Assembly: GCF_014645815.1 (NCBI RefSeq)
Contig: NZ_BMML01000005.1
Coordinates: 186,001-250,000 of the forward strand
Source of the DNA: Streptomyces fuscichromogenes
Lineage (GTDB): Bacteria; Actinomycetota; Actinomycetes; Streptomycetales; Streptomycetaceae
DNA length: 64,000 bases
Reading direction: 5' to 3'
Position 1 is the stretch's first letter. Each line of letters starts with the position of its first letter. The notes beneath the pieces were generated by a model. That model made no database searches. It was not told the DNA's origin and worked only from the letters and a program-made list of their open reading frames with translations. Made by a program: the position numbers and the translations under genes. Positions 1 through 8,495 of this stretch are shown here, piece after piece.

Positions 1-1
1 C

Positions 2-310
2 CTGGCCGTCGGCGACCGCGCCACCGTCACCCGGTCCAGCCCCAGCGCGCTGCTGGAGATCAGCGGTCCGGGCGTCTCCAAGGCCAGCACGCTCGCCCTG
101 GAGTGCGCCGAACGCGGTATCTCGCCGGACGAGGTCGTGGCCTTCGGCGACATGCCCAACGACGTCGAGATGCTGACCTGGGCCGGCCGGTCCTACGCCA
201 TGGGCAACGCCCACCCCGCCGCCGTCGCCGCCGCCTCCGGCCGCACGGTCGCCAACAACGAGGACGGGGTGGCCGTCGTGATCGAGCAGCTGCTGGCCGC
301 CCGCGCCTGA
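2..310 (+). CDS. HAD-superfamily (Cof-type) hydrolase, C-terminal part
   Basis: Only the last 102 codons lie in the window; the gene begins upstream. The frame reads through SKASTLALECAERGI, then FGDMPNDVEML and YAMGNAHPAAVAAA, and stops at TGA 308-310. The conserved lysine after a serine and the GDxxND motif are motifs III and IV of the haloacid dehalogenase fold. The GNA segment that follows is typical of the Cof/YbiV sugar-phosphate phosphatase branch, which hydrolyses small phosphorylated metabolites in the cytoplasm with Mg2+. The substrate cannot be told from this fragment. It converges on cydCD with a 35-bp gap filled by a short tandem repeat. Confidence 0.85.
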   Translation: MAVGDRATVTRSSPSALLEISGPGVSKASTLALECAERGISPDEVVAFGDMPNDVEMLTWAGRSYAMGNAHPAAVAAASGRTVANNEDGVAVVIEQLLAARA

Positions 311-322
311 GGCCGCCCGCCG

Positions 323-354
323 TACCGGACTACCGGACTACCGGACTACCGGAC
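323..354. repeat. Four tandem copies of an 8-bp unit between convergent genes
   Basis: TACCGGAC is repeated four times head to tail. The array starts 13 bp after the HAD stop codon and runs over the cydCD stop codon (346-348), so it encodes the last residues of CydCD. It is probably replication slippage. I see no hairpin in it. Confidence 0.8.
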
Positions 355-3300
355 TCCCACCAGCGACTCGGCCGCCGCCTCCCGCGCCGCCATCGCGCGC
401 AGCGGTCCGGCCACGGCGGCCAGCTCCGCGTAGGTGCCGCGCTGCGCCACCCGGCCCTCGTCGAGGACGATCACCTCGTCCACGGCCTCCAGGCCCGCCA
501 GCCGGTGCGTGATGAGCAGCGTCGTACGGCCCTCGGTGGCGGCCAGCAGATCCGCGGTGAGCGCGTCGGCCGTGGGCAGATCGAGATGCTCGGCGGGCTC
601 GTCCAGCACGAGCACCGGGAAGTCGGCGAGCAGCGCCCGGGCGAGCGCCAGCCGCTGCCGCTGCCCACCGGACAGCCGCGCCCCGTGCTCGCCGACCAGG
701 GTGTCCAGCCCGTCGGGGAGCCCGTCCACCCAGTCGAGCAGCCGGGCCCGCCCCAGCACGTGCCGCAGCTGCTCCTCGGTGGCCTCCTTCCGGGCGAGCA
801 GCAGGTTCTCCCGTACGGAACTGTCGAAGAGATGCGCGTCCTGGGCGCACAGCCCGACCAGCCGTCGTACGTCGTCGCTGTCCATGCCGAACGCGTCCAC
901 CCCGGCGAGCGTGTAGGCGCCCGCGTCCGGGTCGAGGAACCGCAGCAGGACCTGGGCGAGGGTCGACTTGCCGGCGCCGGAGGCACCGACCACGGCGATC
1001 CTGCGGCCCTCGCGCAGGGTGAGGTCGACCCCGGTGAGCGCGTCCCGGCCCTGCCCCGGGTGCCGGGCCGTCAGGCCCTTCAGTACGACGGGGAAAGGCA
1101 CGGCAGGCGCCTGGCGGGGCCGCTCCGGCTCGCGCACGGGCTCAGGGGCGTCCAGCACCTCGTAGATGCGCTCGGCGCTCCTGCGCACCCGCTGGCGGTG
1201 CTGCACGGCCGTCGGCAGGCCCAGTACGGCCTCGAAGGCGGCCAGCGGTGTGAGTACGACCACCGCCATCGCCACGCCGCTCAGCCGGCCCTCGGCGACC
1301 CCCTGGGCGCCCAGCAGCGCGGCGGCCGCGACGGTCAGGCCGGTCAGCAGCGCGGTCAGCCCGTCACCGAGCGCGGTGGCCGTGGCTCCCCGCGAGGCGA
1401 TCCGGGTGAGCGTGCCGTCGGCCCGCCGGGCCTCGTCGGTACGGGCGGGCAGCGCACCGGCGACGGTCAGTTCGGCGGTGCCGGTGAGCAGGTCGGTGAC
1501 CCGCGTCGCCAGCAACCCGCGGGCGGGCGCCAGCCGGTGCTCGGCGCGCCGCGCCACCGCCGACGTCACCAGCGGGACCCCGGCCCCGGCCGCCAGCAGC
1601 CCCACCGCGAGGGCGACCCCGGCCCCGGGCAGCAGCCAGGCAGTGAACCCCACGGCCCCTGCGGACACGGCCACCGCGATCCCGGCGGGCAGCAGCCACC
1701 GCAGCCAGTAGTCCTGCAAGGCGTCCACATCGGCGACCAGGCGGCTGAGCAGATCGCCCCGCCTGGTCGCGCGCAGCCCGGCGGGCGCGAGCCGCTCCAG
1801 CCGCCGGTACACGGCGACCCGCGTATCGGCCAGCATCCGCAGCACGGCGTCGTGCGACACCAGCCGCTCGCCGTACCGGAACACGGCCCGCCCGATCCCG
1901 AAGGCCCGCGTGGCCGTCACGGCGACCATCAGATACAGCACCGGCGGCTGCTGAGAGGCCCGCGAGATCAACCACCCGGAGGTGGCCATCAGCCCGACAG
2001 CACTGCCCACCGCGAGAGCCCCGAGCAACAACGCGAGCAACAACCGCCCCCGCCGAGCCCGAGAAGCAGCACGAACCCGCCCGAGGACACCCCGGTGACG
2101 CCCGGACGCGGTCTCCACAGGGCCGCCTGCAAGCTGCCCGAGCACTTCCGACTGCCCACTCGCCGGCCGCCCGCCTCGCCCCGCGTCCTCACCCCTACCA
2201 AGCCGCCCTACAGCCTCACTCCCCGATCGCCCGAGCCGCTCCCCAGCTTCACTCCCCGATCGCCCGAGCCGCTCCCCAGCCTCACTCCCCGATCGCCCGA
2301 GCCGCTCCCCAGCCTCGCCTCCCAGCGCGCCGAGCCGCTCCGCGACCTCGCTCTCCGACTGACCGAGTCGGGTGGTGGGTGGGCGAAGGCTCTGGGGGTC
2401 CAGGGGGCGGAGCCTCCTGGGGACCTCGGGGCGGAGCCCCCTGGGGACCTCGCTGCCGGAGAGCCGCACGACACGGTCCGCCGCCGACAGCAGCGCCGGC
2501 CGATGCACCACCAGCAACACGGTCCGCCCCTCGGAGAGCCTCCGTACCGCCGCCACGACCTCCCCCTCGGTCGCCCCGTCCAGCGCAGCCGTCGGCTCAT
2601 CCAGCAACAGCATCGGCCGGTCGGCCAGAAACGCCCGCGCCAACGCCAGCCGCTGCCGCTGTCCGGCGGAGAGACCGGCCCCGTCCTCCCCGAGCACCGT
2701 CTCCACCCCCTCCGGCAGCGCATCCACGAACTCCAGCGCCCCGGCGTCCCGCAACGCCCCCCGGACGGCGTCGTCGTCCGCGTCGGGACGCGCGAGCCGT
2801 ACGTTCTCGGCGATCGTCCCGGCGTACAGATGCGGCCGCTGCGGCACCCACGCGATCCGCGACCGCCACTCCTCCGGATCGAGGCCGGCGAGGTCGGCTC
2901 CCCCGACCCGCACCCGCCCCGCCTCCGGGCGTACGAACCCCAGCAGCACGCTCAGCAGCGTCGACTTGCCCACCCCGCTGGGACCGACCAGTGCGACGGT
3001 CTCCCCGGGTTCGACGGTGAACGAGACGTCGGTGATCGCGTCCGCCGACCGCCCCGGGTACCGGACCGTCACCCCTTCGAAAGCCAGAGGCACAGCCCCC
3101 ACGGGAACCGCACCCACCCCGGAGACCGGCATCGGCGTCTCCAGCACCGCGAAGATCTCCTCCGCCGCCGCCAGCCCCTCCGCCGCCGCGTGGAACTGGG
3201 CCCCCACCTGCCGCAACGGCAGATACGCCTCGGGCGCCAGCACCAGGATGACCAGTCCGGTGTACAGGTCCATGTCGCCGTGCACGAGCCGCATGCCGAT

Positions 3301-4095
3301 GGTCACGGCGACCAGCGCCACCGACAGCGTGGCCAGCAGCTCCAGCGCGAAGGAGGAGAGAAAGGCGATCCGCAGCGTCCGCATGGTCGCCTGCCGGTAC
3401 TCACCGGTGATCCGGCGGATGGACTCGGCCTGCGCCTTGGCCCGGCCGAACACCTTCAGCGTGGGCAGCCCGGCGACCACGTCCAGGAAGTGCCCGGAGA
3501 GCCGGGACAGCAGCCGCCACTGCCGGTCCGTCCGGGACTGGGTGGCCCAGCCGATCAGCACCATGAAGAGCGGTATCAACGGCAGGGTCCCGACGATGAT
3601 CGCCGCGGAGACCCAGTCCTCGGTGACGATCCGCGCCAGCACCGCGACCGGCACGACCACCGCCAGCCCCAACTGCGGTAGATAACGCGAGAAGTAGTCG
3701 TCGAGGGCATCGACCCCGCGCGTGGCGAGCGTGACCAGCGACCCGGTCCGCTGGCCACCCAGCCAGCCGGGACCGAGCGCCACCGCCCGGTCGAGAAGCC
3801 GGCCCCGCAGCTCGGACTTGACCGCCGCGCTCGCCCGGTGTGCGGCCAGCTCGGTGAGCCAGGAGACCAGCGCCCGGCCGACCGCTACGGCCGCCAACAG
3901 CAGCAGGGGGGTGCGGAGTTCGGAGGCCGGGTGACTGTGCTGGAAGGCACCGACCACGACCTCGGCGATGAGCATGGCCTGAGCGATGACCAGCCCGGCA
4001 CCGACGGCACCGAGGCCCACGACAGCCACCAGGAAGAGGCGGGTGGCACGGGCGTAACGCAGCAGGCGGGGATCGATTGGTTTCACGTGAAACAT
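346..4095 (-). CDS. cydCD: Fused CydD-CydC ABC exporter for cytochrome bd assembly
   Basis: Membrane ABC exporter that moves cysteine/glutathione-type thiols (heme has also been proposed) to the outer side of the membrane, needed to assemble cytochrome bd oxidase. The 1249-residue protein joins two half-transporters. The CydD-like half (about 1-560) has Walker A GPSGVGKST, signature LSAGQ and Walker B MLLLDEPT. The CydC-like half (about 640-1249) has GASGAGKST, LSGGQ and LVLDEP. A low-complexity linker with an 11-residue repeat joins them. It follows cydA and cydB in the same direction, as in other actinobacteria. ATG at 4095 overlaps a parS site and codes for MFHVK. An in-frame GTG at 4086 has better spacing from the GAAGGG upstream, so the true start could be either. 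Confidence 0.95.
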   Translation of the reverse strand: MFHVKPIDPRLLRYARATRLFLVAVVGLGAVGAGLVIAQAMLIAEVVVGAFQHSHPASELRTPLLLLAAVAVGRALVSWLTELAAHRASAAVKSELRGRLLDRAVALGPGWLGGQRTGSLVTLATRGVDALDDYFSRYLPQLGLAVVVPVAVLARIVTEDWVSAAIIVGTLPLIPLFMVLIGWATQSRTDRQWRLLSRLSGHFLDVVAGLPTLKVFGRAKAQAESIRRITGEYRQATMRTLRIAFLSSFALELLATLSVALVAVTIGMRLVHGDMDLYTGLVILVLAPEAYLPLRQVGAQFHAAAEGLAAAEEIFAVLETPMPVSGVGAVPVGAVPLAFEGVTVRYPGRSADAITDVSFTVEPGETVALVGPSGVGKSTLLSVLLGFVRPEAGRVRVGGADLAGLDPEEWRSRIAWVPQRPHLYAGTIAENVRLARPDADDDAVRGALRDAGALEFVDALPEGVETVLGEDGAGLSAGQRQRLALARAFLADRPMLLLDEPTAALDGATEGEVVAAVRRLSEGRTVLLVVHRPALLSAADRVVRLSGSEVPRGLRPEVPRRLRPLDPQSLRPPTTRLGQSESEVAERLGALGGEAGERLGRSGSEAGERLGRSGSEAGERLGRSGSEAVGRLGRGEDAGRGGRPASGQSEVLGQLAGGPVETASGRHRGVLGRVRAASRARRGRLLLALLLGALAVGSAVGLMATSGWLISRASQQPPVLYLMVAVTATRAFGIGRAVFRYGERLVSHDAVLRMLADTRVAVYRRLERLAPAGLRATRRGDLLSRLVADVDALQDYWLRWLLPAGIAVAVSAGAVGFTAWLLPGAGVALAVGLLAAGAGVPLVTSAVARRAEHRLAPARGLLATRVTDLLTGTAELTVAGALPARTDEARRADGTLTRIASRGATATALGDGLTALLTGLTVAAAALLGAQGVAEGRLSGVAMAVVVLTPLAAFEAVLGLPTAVQHRQRVRRSAERIYEVLDAPEPVREPERPRQAPAVPFPVVLKGLTARHPGQGRDALTGVDLTLREGRRIAVVGASGAGKSTLAQVLLRFLDPDAGAYTLAGVDAFGMDSDDVRRLVGLCAQDAHLFDSSVRENLLLARKEATEEQLRHVLGRARLLDWVDGLPDGLDTLVGEHGARLSGGQRQRLALARALLADFPVLVLDEPAEHLDLPTADALTADLLAATEGRTTLLITHRLAGLEAVDEVIVLDEGRVAQRGTYAELAAVAGPLRAMAAREAAAESLVGVR
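2216..2347. repeat. 33-bp tandem repeat in the CydCD linker
   Basis: Three near-identical 33-bp units (2216-2248, 2249-2281, 2282-2314) and one diverged unit (2315-2347) occur inside cydCD. Each encodes an 11-residue module close to GRSGSEAGERL on the minus strand. The number of repeats, not the reading frame, is expected to vary between strains. A second, shorter repeat built on GGGGCGGAGCC lies at about 2401-2452. Confidence 0.85.
4080..4093. other. parS: parS site overlapping the cydCD start
   Basis: Perfect GTTTCACGTGAAAC. It covers codons 2-6 of the cydCD frame if the ATG at 4095 is used, and contains the alternative GTG start. ParB bound here could hinder translation-start-proximal transcription of cydCD; this is inference. 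Confidence 0.9.
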
Positions 4096-4116
4096 GCCCT
4101 TCGGCCCGGAGAGGGT

Positions 4117-4130
4117 GTTTCACGTGAAAC
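4117..4130. other. parS: parS site in the cydB-cydCD gap
   Basis: Perfect GTTTCACGTGAAAC, 23 bp from the neighbouring copy, in the 82-bp spacer between cydB and cydCD. Confidence 0.9.
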
Positions 4131-4177
4131 GTCACAGGCCACCGCGACCATCACCATGAGACACCCTCCCCTCGGAC

Positions 4178-5185
4178 TCAGTGCGCGGCTTCGGTCGCTA
4201 TGTGCTGCGTACCGATCCGCTTGCGGAACACCCAGTAGGTCCAGCCCTGGTAGAGCAGGACCAGCGGCGTGGCGATCGCCGCCAGCCACGTCATGATCTT
4301 CAGGGTGTACGGGCTCGACGAGGCGTTGGTGACGGTGAGGCTCCAGTCCCCGTTGAGCGACGACGGCATGACGTTCGGGAAGAGCGACAGGAAGAGCATC
4401 GCCACCGCGGCCACGATGGTCACGCCGGACAGCGCGAACGCCCATCCCTCACGGCCTCGCAGGTTGGCCCCGAGGGCGGCGACCAGCGCGGCGACCGCCA
4501 CGATCACGGCCACCAGACTCTTGCCGTCCCCGCTGTCGACCTGGGTCCACAGCAGGAAGGCCAGCGCCAGCACGGCGGTGAGCAGACCGACCTTGGTCGC
4601 CAGCTTCCGTGCCCGTACCCGGATGTCGCCGACGGTCTTGAGCGCGGTGAACACCGACCCGTGGAAGGTGAACAGCGTCAGCGTCACCAGTCCGCCGAGC
4701 AGGGCGTACGGGTTGAACAGGTCCCAGAGCGTGCCGACGTACTCGAAGTTCCGGTCGATCTTCACGCCGTGCACGATGTTCCCGAAGGCCACGCCCCACA
4801 GGAACGCCGGGATCAGCGAGGTCCAGAAGATCGCGGTCTCCCAGTTGCGCTGCCAGTTCTCCTCGGGCCGCTTCGCCCGGTACTCGAAGGCGACACCCCG
4901 GACGATCAGGCAGACCAGGATGACCAGCAGGGGCAGATAGAAGCCGGAGAAGAGCGTGGCGTACCACTCGGGGAAGGCGGCGAAGGTCGCGCCGCCCGCG
5001 GTGAGCAGCCACACCTCGTTGCCGTCCCAGACCGGGCCGATCGTGTTGATCAGCACCCGCTTCTCCAGGCGGTCCCGGGCGAGCAGCTTGGTGAGGATGC
5101 CGACCCCGAAGTCGAACCCCTCCAGGAAGAAGTAGCCGGTCCACAGGACGGCGATCAGGACGAACCAGACGTCGTGAAGTTCCAT
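4178..5185 (-). CDS. cydB: Cytochrome bd ubiquinol/menaquinol oxidase subunit II
   Basis: Second membrane subunit of the high-affinity terminal oxidase that reduces O2 to water with quinol electrons. It is 335 residues with about eight hydrophobic segments and begins MELHDVWFVLIAVLW, followed by the family hallmark YFFLEGFDFGVG. It starts 18 bp after the cydA stop with GAGGGA as ribosome site, so the two subunits are co-transcribed and translationally close. cydCD follows after 82 bp. Confidence 0.96.
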   Translation of the reverse strand: MELHDVWFVLIAVLWTGYFFLEGFDFGVGILTKLLARDRLEKRVLINTIGPVWDGNEVWLLTAGGATFAAFPEWYATLFSGFYLPLLVILVCLIVRGVAFEYRAKRPEENWQRNWETAIFWTSLIPAFLWGVAFGNIVHGVKIDRNFEYVGTLWDLFNPYALLGGLVTLTLFTFHGSVFTALKTVGDIRVRARKLATKVGLLTAVLALAFLLWTQVDSGDGKSLVAVIVAVAALVAALGANLRGREGWAFALSGVTIVAAVAMLFLSLFPNVMPSSLNGDWSLTVTNASSSPYTLKIMTWLAAIATPLVLLYQGWTYWVFRKRIGTQHIATEAAH

Positions 5186-5203
5186 GACTGCGTCTCCCTC
5201 GGC

Positions 5204-6712
5204 CTAGTACGAGAAGGCCATCGGCTTGTCGGCGTCACGGGTCTCGCCGCCGATCTTCGTGGGCGGGTTGAGATCGTCCTCGGTGAGCTCGGGCGGGCCC
5301 GCCTTCACGTACTTCACGAGCAGCTTGACCTCGATGACGGCGAGGACGGCGTAGAGCGCGGTGAAGGTGATCATCGAGATGAGGATCTCGGTCTGGGAGA
5401 CACCGGGGGAGACCGCGTCGCGGGTCTGGAGGACGCCGTAGACGACCCAGGGCTGACGGCCCATCTCGGTGAAGATCCAGCCCCAGGAGTTGGCGATCAG
5501 CGGGAAACCGAGCGTCCAGATCGCCACCAGCCAGTACAGCCGGCCGAGCTTGGGGCTGAGTGCCTTGCTCTTGAACAGGACCAGATGCGGCACCTCGTCC
5601 TCGCCGACCCTCAGGTGCTGCGGCAGCATGAACTTCTTGCGGGTCAGCCAGAGCCCGGCCAGGCCGATGGCGAAGGACGCCATGCCGAAGCCGATCATCC
5701 AGCGGAACGCCCAGAAGGTGACCGGGATGATGGGCCGGTAGTCGCCCGCGCCGTACTTCTGCTGCTCGGCCTTGTTGGTGTCGTTGATGCCGGGGACGTA
5801 CGAGTTGAAGTTGTCGTCGGCCAGGAACGACAGCAGACCGGGGACGGACAGTTCGACGGTGTTGTGGCCCTTGCTGACGTCGCCGTAGGCGAAGATCGAG
5901 AAGGGTGCCGGCTTCTGGCCGTCCCACAGTGCCTCGGCGGCGGCCATCTTCATCGGCTGCTGCTTGAACATCACCTTGCCGAGGGTGTCGCCGCTGATCG
6001 CGGTGAGCATGCCTGCGATGACGACGGTGACCAGACCGAGCCGCAGTGAAGTCTTCATCACGGTGATGTGCTTCTTGCGGAACAGGTGGAAGGCGGCGAT
6101 GCCGACCATGAACGCGCCGCCGGTCAGGAAGGACGCGGACAGCGTGTGGAAGGCCTGGGCCAGCGCGGTGTTCTGGGTGAGAACGGCCCAGAAGTCGGTG
6201 AGCTCGGCCCGCCCCTTCGCCTTGTCGATCTTGTAACCGACAGGGTGCTGCATCCACGAGTTGGCCGCGAGGATGAAGTACGCGGACAGGATCGTGCCGA
6301 TGGAGACCATCCAGATGCAGGCCAGGTGGATCCGCTTGGGAAGCTTGTCCCAGCCGAAGATCCACAGCCCGATGAAGGTGGACTCGAAGAAGAAGGCGAT
6401 CAGTGCCTCGAAGGCGAGCGGCGCGCCGAAGATGTCGCCGACGAAGCGCGAGTAGTCGGACCAGTTCATGCCGAACTGGAACTCCTGCACGATGCCGGTG
6501 ACCACGCCCATCGCGATGTTGATCAGGAAGAGCTTGCCCCAGAACTTGGTCGCCCTGAGGTACTTCTCCTTCTCCGTACGCACCCAGGCGGTCTGCAGGC
6601 CGGCCGTGAGAGCGGCCAGCGAGATCGTCAGCGGGACGAACAGGAAGTGGTAGACGGTGGTGATGCCGAACTGCCAGCGCGCCAGTGTCTCCGGCGCCAG
6701 AGCCAGGTACAC
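5204..6712 (-). CDS. cydA: Cytochrome bd oxidase subunit I
   Basis: Heme-bearing catalytic subunit of cytochrome bd oxidase, used at low oxygen. The protein starts VYLALAPETLARWQFG, with the conserved histidine in TTVYHFLFVPLTI (b595 side), and ends with a short charged tail. I place the start at GTG 6712 because AAGGAG lies 9 nt upstream. The same frame is open to 6772, but that longer version begins inside the operator-promoter region and has an unconserved arginine-rich leader. This gives 502 residues, normal for the short Q-loop form of CydA. Expression is probably controlled by the Rex operator upstream. Confidence 0.96.
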   Translation of the reverse strand: MYLALAPETLARWQFGITTVYHFLFVPLTISLAALTAGLQTAWVRTEKEKYLRATKFWGKLFLINIAMGVVTGIVQEFQFGMNWSDYSRFVGDIFGAPLAFEALIAFFFESTFIGLWIFGWDKLPKRIHLACIWMVSIGTILSAYFILAANSWMQHPVGYKIDKAKGRAELTDFWAVLTQNTALAQAFHTLSASFLTGGAFMVGIAAFHLFRKKHITVMKTSLRLGLVTVVIAGMLTAISGDTLGKVMFKQQPMKMAAAEALWDGQKPAPFSIFAYGDVSKGHNTVELSVPGLLSFLADDNFNSYVPGINDTNKAEQQKYGAGDYRPIIPVTFWAFRWMIGFGMASFAIGLAGLWLTRKKFMLPQHLRVGEDEVPHLVLFKSKALSPKLGRLYWLVAIWTLGFPLIANSWGWIFTEMGRQPWVVYGVLQTRDAVSPGVSQTEILISMITFTALYAVLAVIEVKLLVKYVKAGPPELTEDDLNPPTKIGGETRDADKPMAFSY

Positions 6713-6794
6713 GTCGTCATTCTCCTTACGTCGCCGTGATACAGCGGCACATGACCTTTTTGTCGCGTACATAACGGATCAAAAGGGCCAAGCT

Positions 6795-6810
6795 TGTGAA
6801 TGCATTCACA
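6795..6810. promoter_or_regulatory. Rex-type redox operator upstream of cydA
   Basis: TGTGAATGCATTCACA is a perfect 16-bp inverted repeat matching the known Streptomyces Rex operator pattern TGTGAAC-N2-GTTCACA (ends TGTGA...TCACA). A second TTCACA follows directly at 6811-6816. Rex binds when NADH is low and releases when NADH/NAD+ rises under oxygen limitation, which would switch cydABCD on. The site is 83 bp upstream of the cydA GTG. Confidence 0.85.
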
Positions 6811-6985
6811 TTCACAAGCCATTATGACGCACTGATGGTCGACCATCGAAGGGGGGTCGCACTTGAGCCGTTCGGCACCTTCCGGGAACGAGTACGGGGC
6901 CGTCCGGCCCTCATGTCGGCCGTACGACCCCGCACCCTCGGCATCCCGGGAGCCCGCGGGAAGTCCCCCACCGGCCCCGCGGGCT

Positions 6986-8065
6986 CTACAGCTCCTTACG
7001 GAACGCCTCCGCCACCTTCACGAAGATGTCGTTCGCCTCGGTCTCGCCGACCGTCACCCGCACCCCCTCGCCCGGGAACGGCCGGACGACCACGCCGTGC
7101 TCCTCGCAGAGCTGCGCGAAGGCGGTCGTACGCTCCCCCAGCCGCAGCCACACGAAGTTGGCCTGGGTCTCGGGCACCGTCCAGCCCTGGCCGCGCAGCG
7201 CCTCGACCACCCGCTGCCGCTCGCACACCAGCGAACCCACCCGCCCGAGCAGCTCGTCCTCGGCCCGCAGCGAGGCGATCGCCGCCTCCTGGGCGAGCTG
7301 GCTCACCCCGAAGGGAACCGCCGTCTTGCGCAGCGCCGCCGCCACCGGCTCATGCGCGATCGCGAAGCCGACGCGCAGCCCGGCGAGGCCGTACGCCTTG
7401 GAGAAGGTCCGCAGCACGCAGACGTTCGGCCGCTTCCGGTAGATCTCGACACCGTCGGGCACCTCGGGATCGCGGATGAACTCCCGGTAGGCCTCGTCCA
7501 GGACCACCAGCACGTCACCCGGCACCCGGTCCAGGAACCGCTCCAGCTCGGCCCGCCGCACGACCGTGCCCGTCGGGTTGTTCGGGTTGCAGACGAAGAT
7601 CAGGCGGGTGCGGTCGGTGATCGCGTCCGCCATCGCGTCCAGGTCGTGCACGTCACCGGGCGTGAGCGGCACCTGGACCGACCGGGCGCCGCTGATCTGC
7701 GTGATGATCGGGTACGCCTCGAAGGACCGCCACGCGTAGATCACCTCGTCGCCGGGACCGCTGGTGGCCTGGATCAGCTGCTGGGCGACACCGACCGATC
7801 CGGTCCCCGTGGCCAGATGGCCGAGCGGGACGCCGAAGCGGTCCGACAGCTCGGTCATCAGCCCGGAGCACGCCATGTCCGGGTAACGGTTGAAGGCGGT
7901 GGCGGCCGCGGTGACGGACTCCATCACGCCGGGCAGCGGGGGATAAGGGTTCTCGTTGGAGGAGAGCTTGTAGGCGACCGGGCCGTCGGCCGCCGCCGGC
8001 CTGCCCGGCTTGTAGGTGGGGATACCCTCCAGCTCGGCGCGCAGCTTGGGGCTCGTCTCGCTCAC
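6986..8065 (-). CDS. hisC: Histidinol-phosphate aminotransferase-like PLP enzyme
   Basis: Class I/II PLP aminotransferase converting imidazole-acetol phosphate to L-histidinol phosphate, or a related aromatic aminotransferase reaction. It is 359 residues. The motif [14 protein letters not shown] is characteristic of His[12 protein letters not shown] contains the PLP-contacting Asn, [10 protein letters not shown] has the Asp, and [13 protein letters not shown] has the Schiff-base lysine. GTG 8065 is chosen because AGGAGG lies 6 nt upstream and inside the longer open frame. No other his gene is nearby, so it may be an extra copy or an aromatic aminotransferase (Pat-like); the name is by family. 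Confidence 0.85.
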   Translation of the reverse strand: MSETSPKLRAELEGIPTYKPGRPAAADGPVAYKLSSNENPYPPLPGVMESVTAAATAFNRYPDMACSGLMTELSDRFGVPLGHLATGTGSVGVAQQLIQATSGPGDEVIYAWRSFEAYPIITQISGARSVQVPLTPGDVHDLDAMADAITDRTRLIFVCNPNNPTGTVVRRAELERFLDRVPGDVLVVLDEAYREFIRDPEVPDGVEIYRKRPNVCVLRTFSKAYGLAGLRVGFAIAHEPVAAALRKTAVPFGVSQLAQEAAIASLRAEDELLGRVGSLVCERQRVVEALRGQGWTVPETQANFVWLRLGERTTAFAQLCEEHGVVVRPFPGEGVRVTVGETEANDIFVKVAEAFRKEL

Positions 8066-8495
8066 CGCAGTCCTCCTCGCGACCACCGGCGGACCGTCCG
8101 CACCGCCGGCTTCCCATACTCCTCACTTTATGAGGATTCGGCGCCGCCGCGTACAGCGGAAGAACGGGAGCGGAGCCGGACCCCATCCGTCCCACCGGCA
8201 TCACGGGCATCACCGTACGAAGGCGCATTTATCGGGGGCGCGCCCTACATATATCTACGCGCCGGTGGCTCACGCCGTGGCGCGCATCACCCGTGCAGGT
8301 GAGTTGAGACCTCTTCGAAACATCGGGCACTTGGCAGGCCCATCCGTGCCGACGAGTCACGTCTCACTATTGGATCGTTCAACTGACTTTCTTTCTAAGG
8401 CAGTTGACCCCGATTGACCTTGCAGAAACGTGCCTGTCAACGCGTGCATATGCGTCCGCACTACCCCACCGCATGAGCCCTACTATCGGCTCGCC
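8066..8495. other. Divergent promoter region hisC / lacI-family gene
   Basis: This 430-bp gap holds no convincing gene. It contains the inverted repeat TCAACTG-N15-CAGTTGA (8379-8385 and 8401-8407), overlapping two TTGACC motifs, and a relatively AT-rich patch near 8245-8255. The repeat is a reasonable operator candidate for the adjacent regulator, but there is no direct evidence. Confidence 0.45.

Noticed and set aside
103..3681. A 1192-codon open frame on the plus strand opposite cydCD.
   Set aside because: The other strand has a complete ABC exporter fusion with all motifs; the plus-strand translation is arginine-rich, low complexity, and an effect of high GC.
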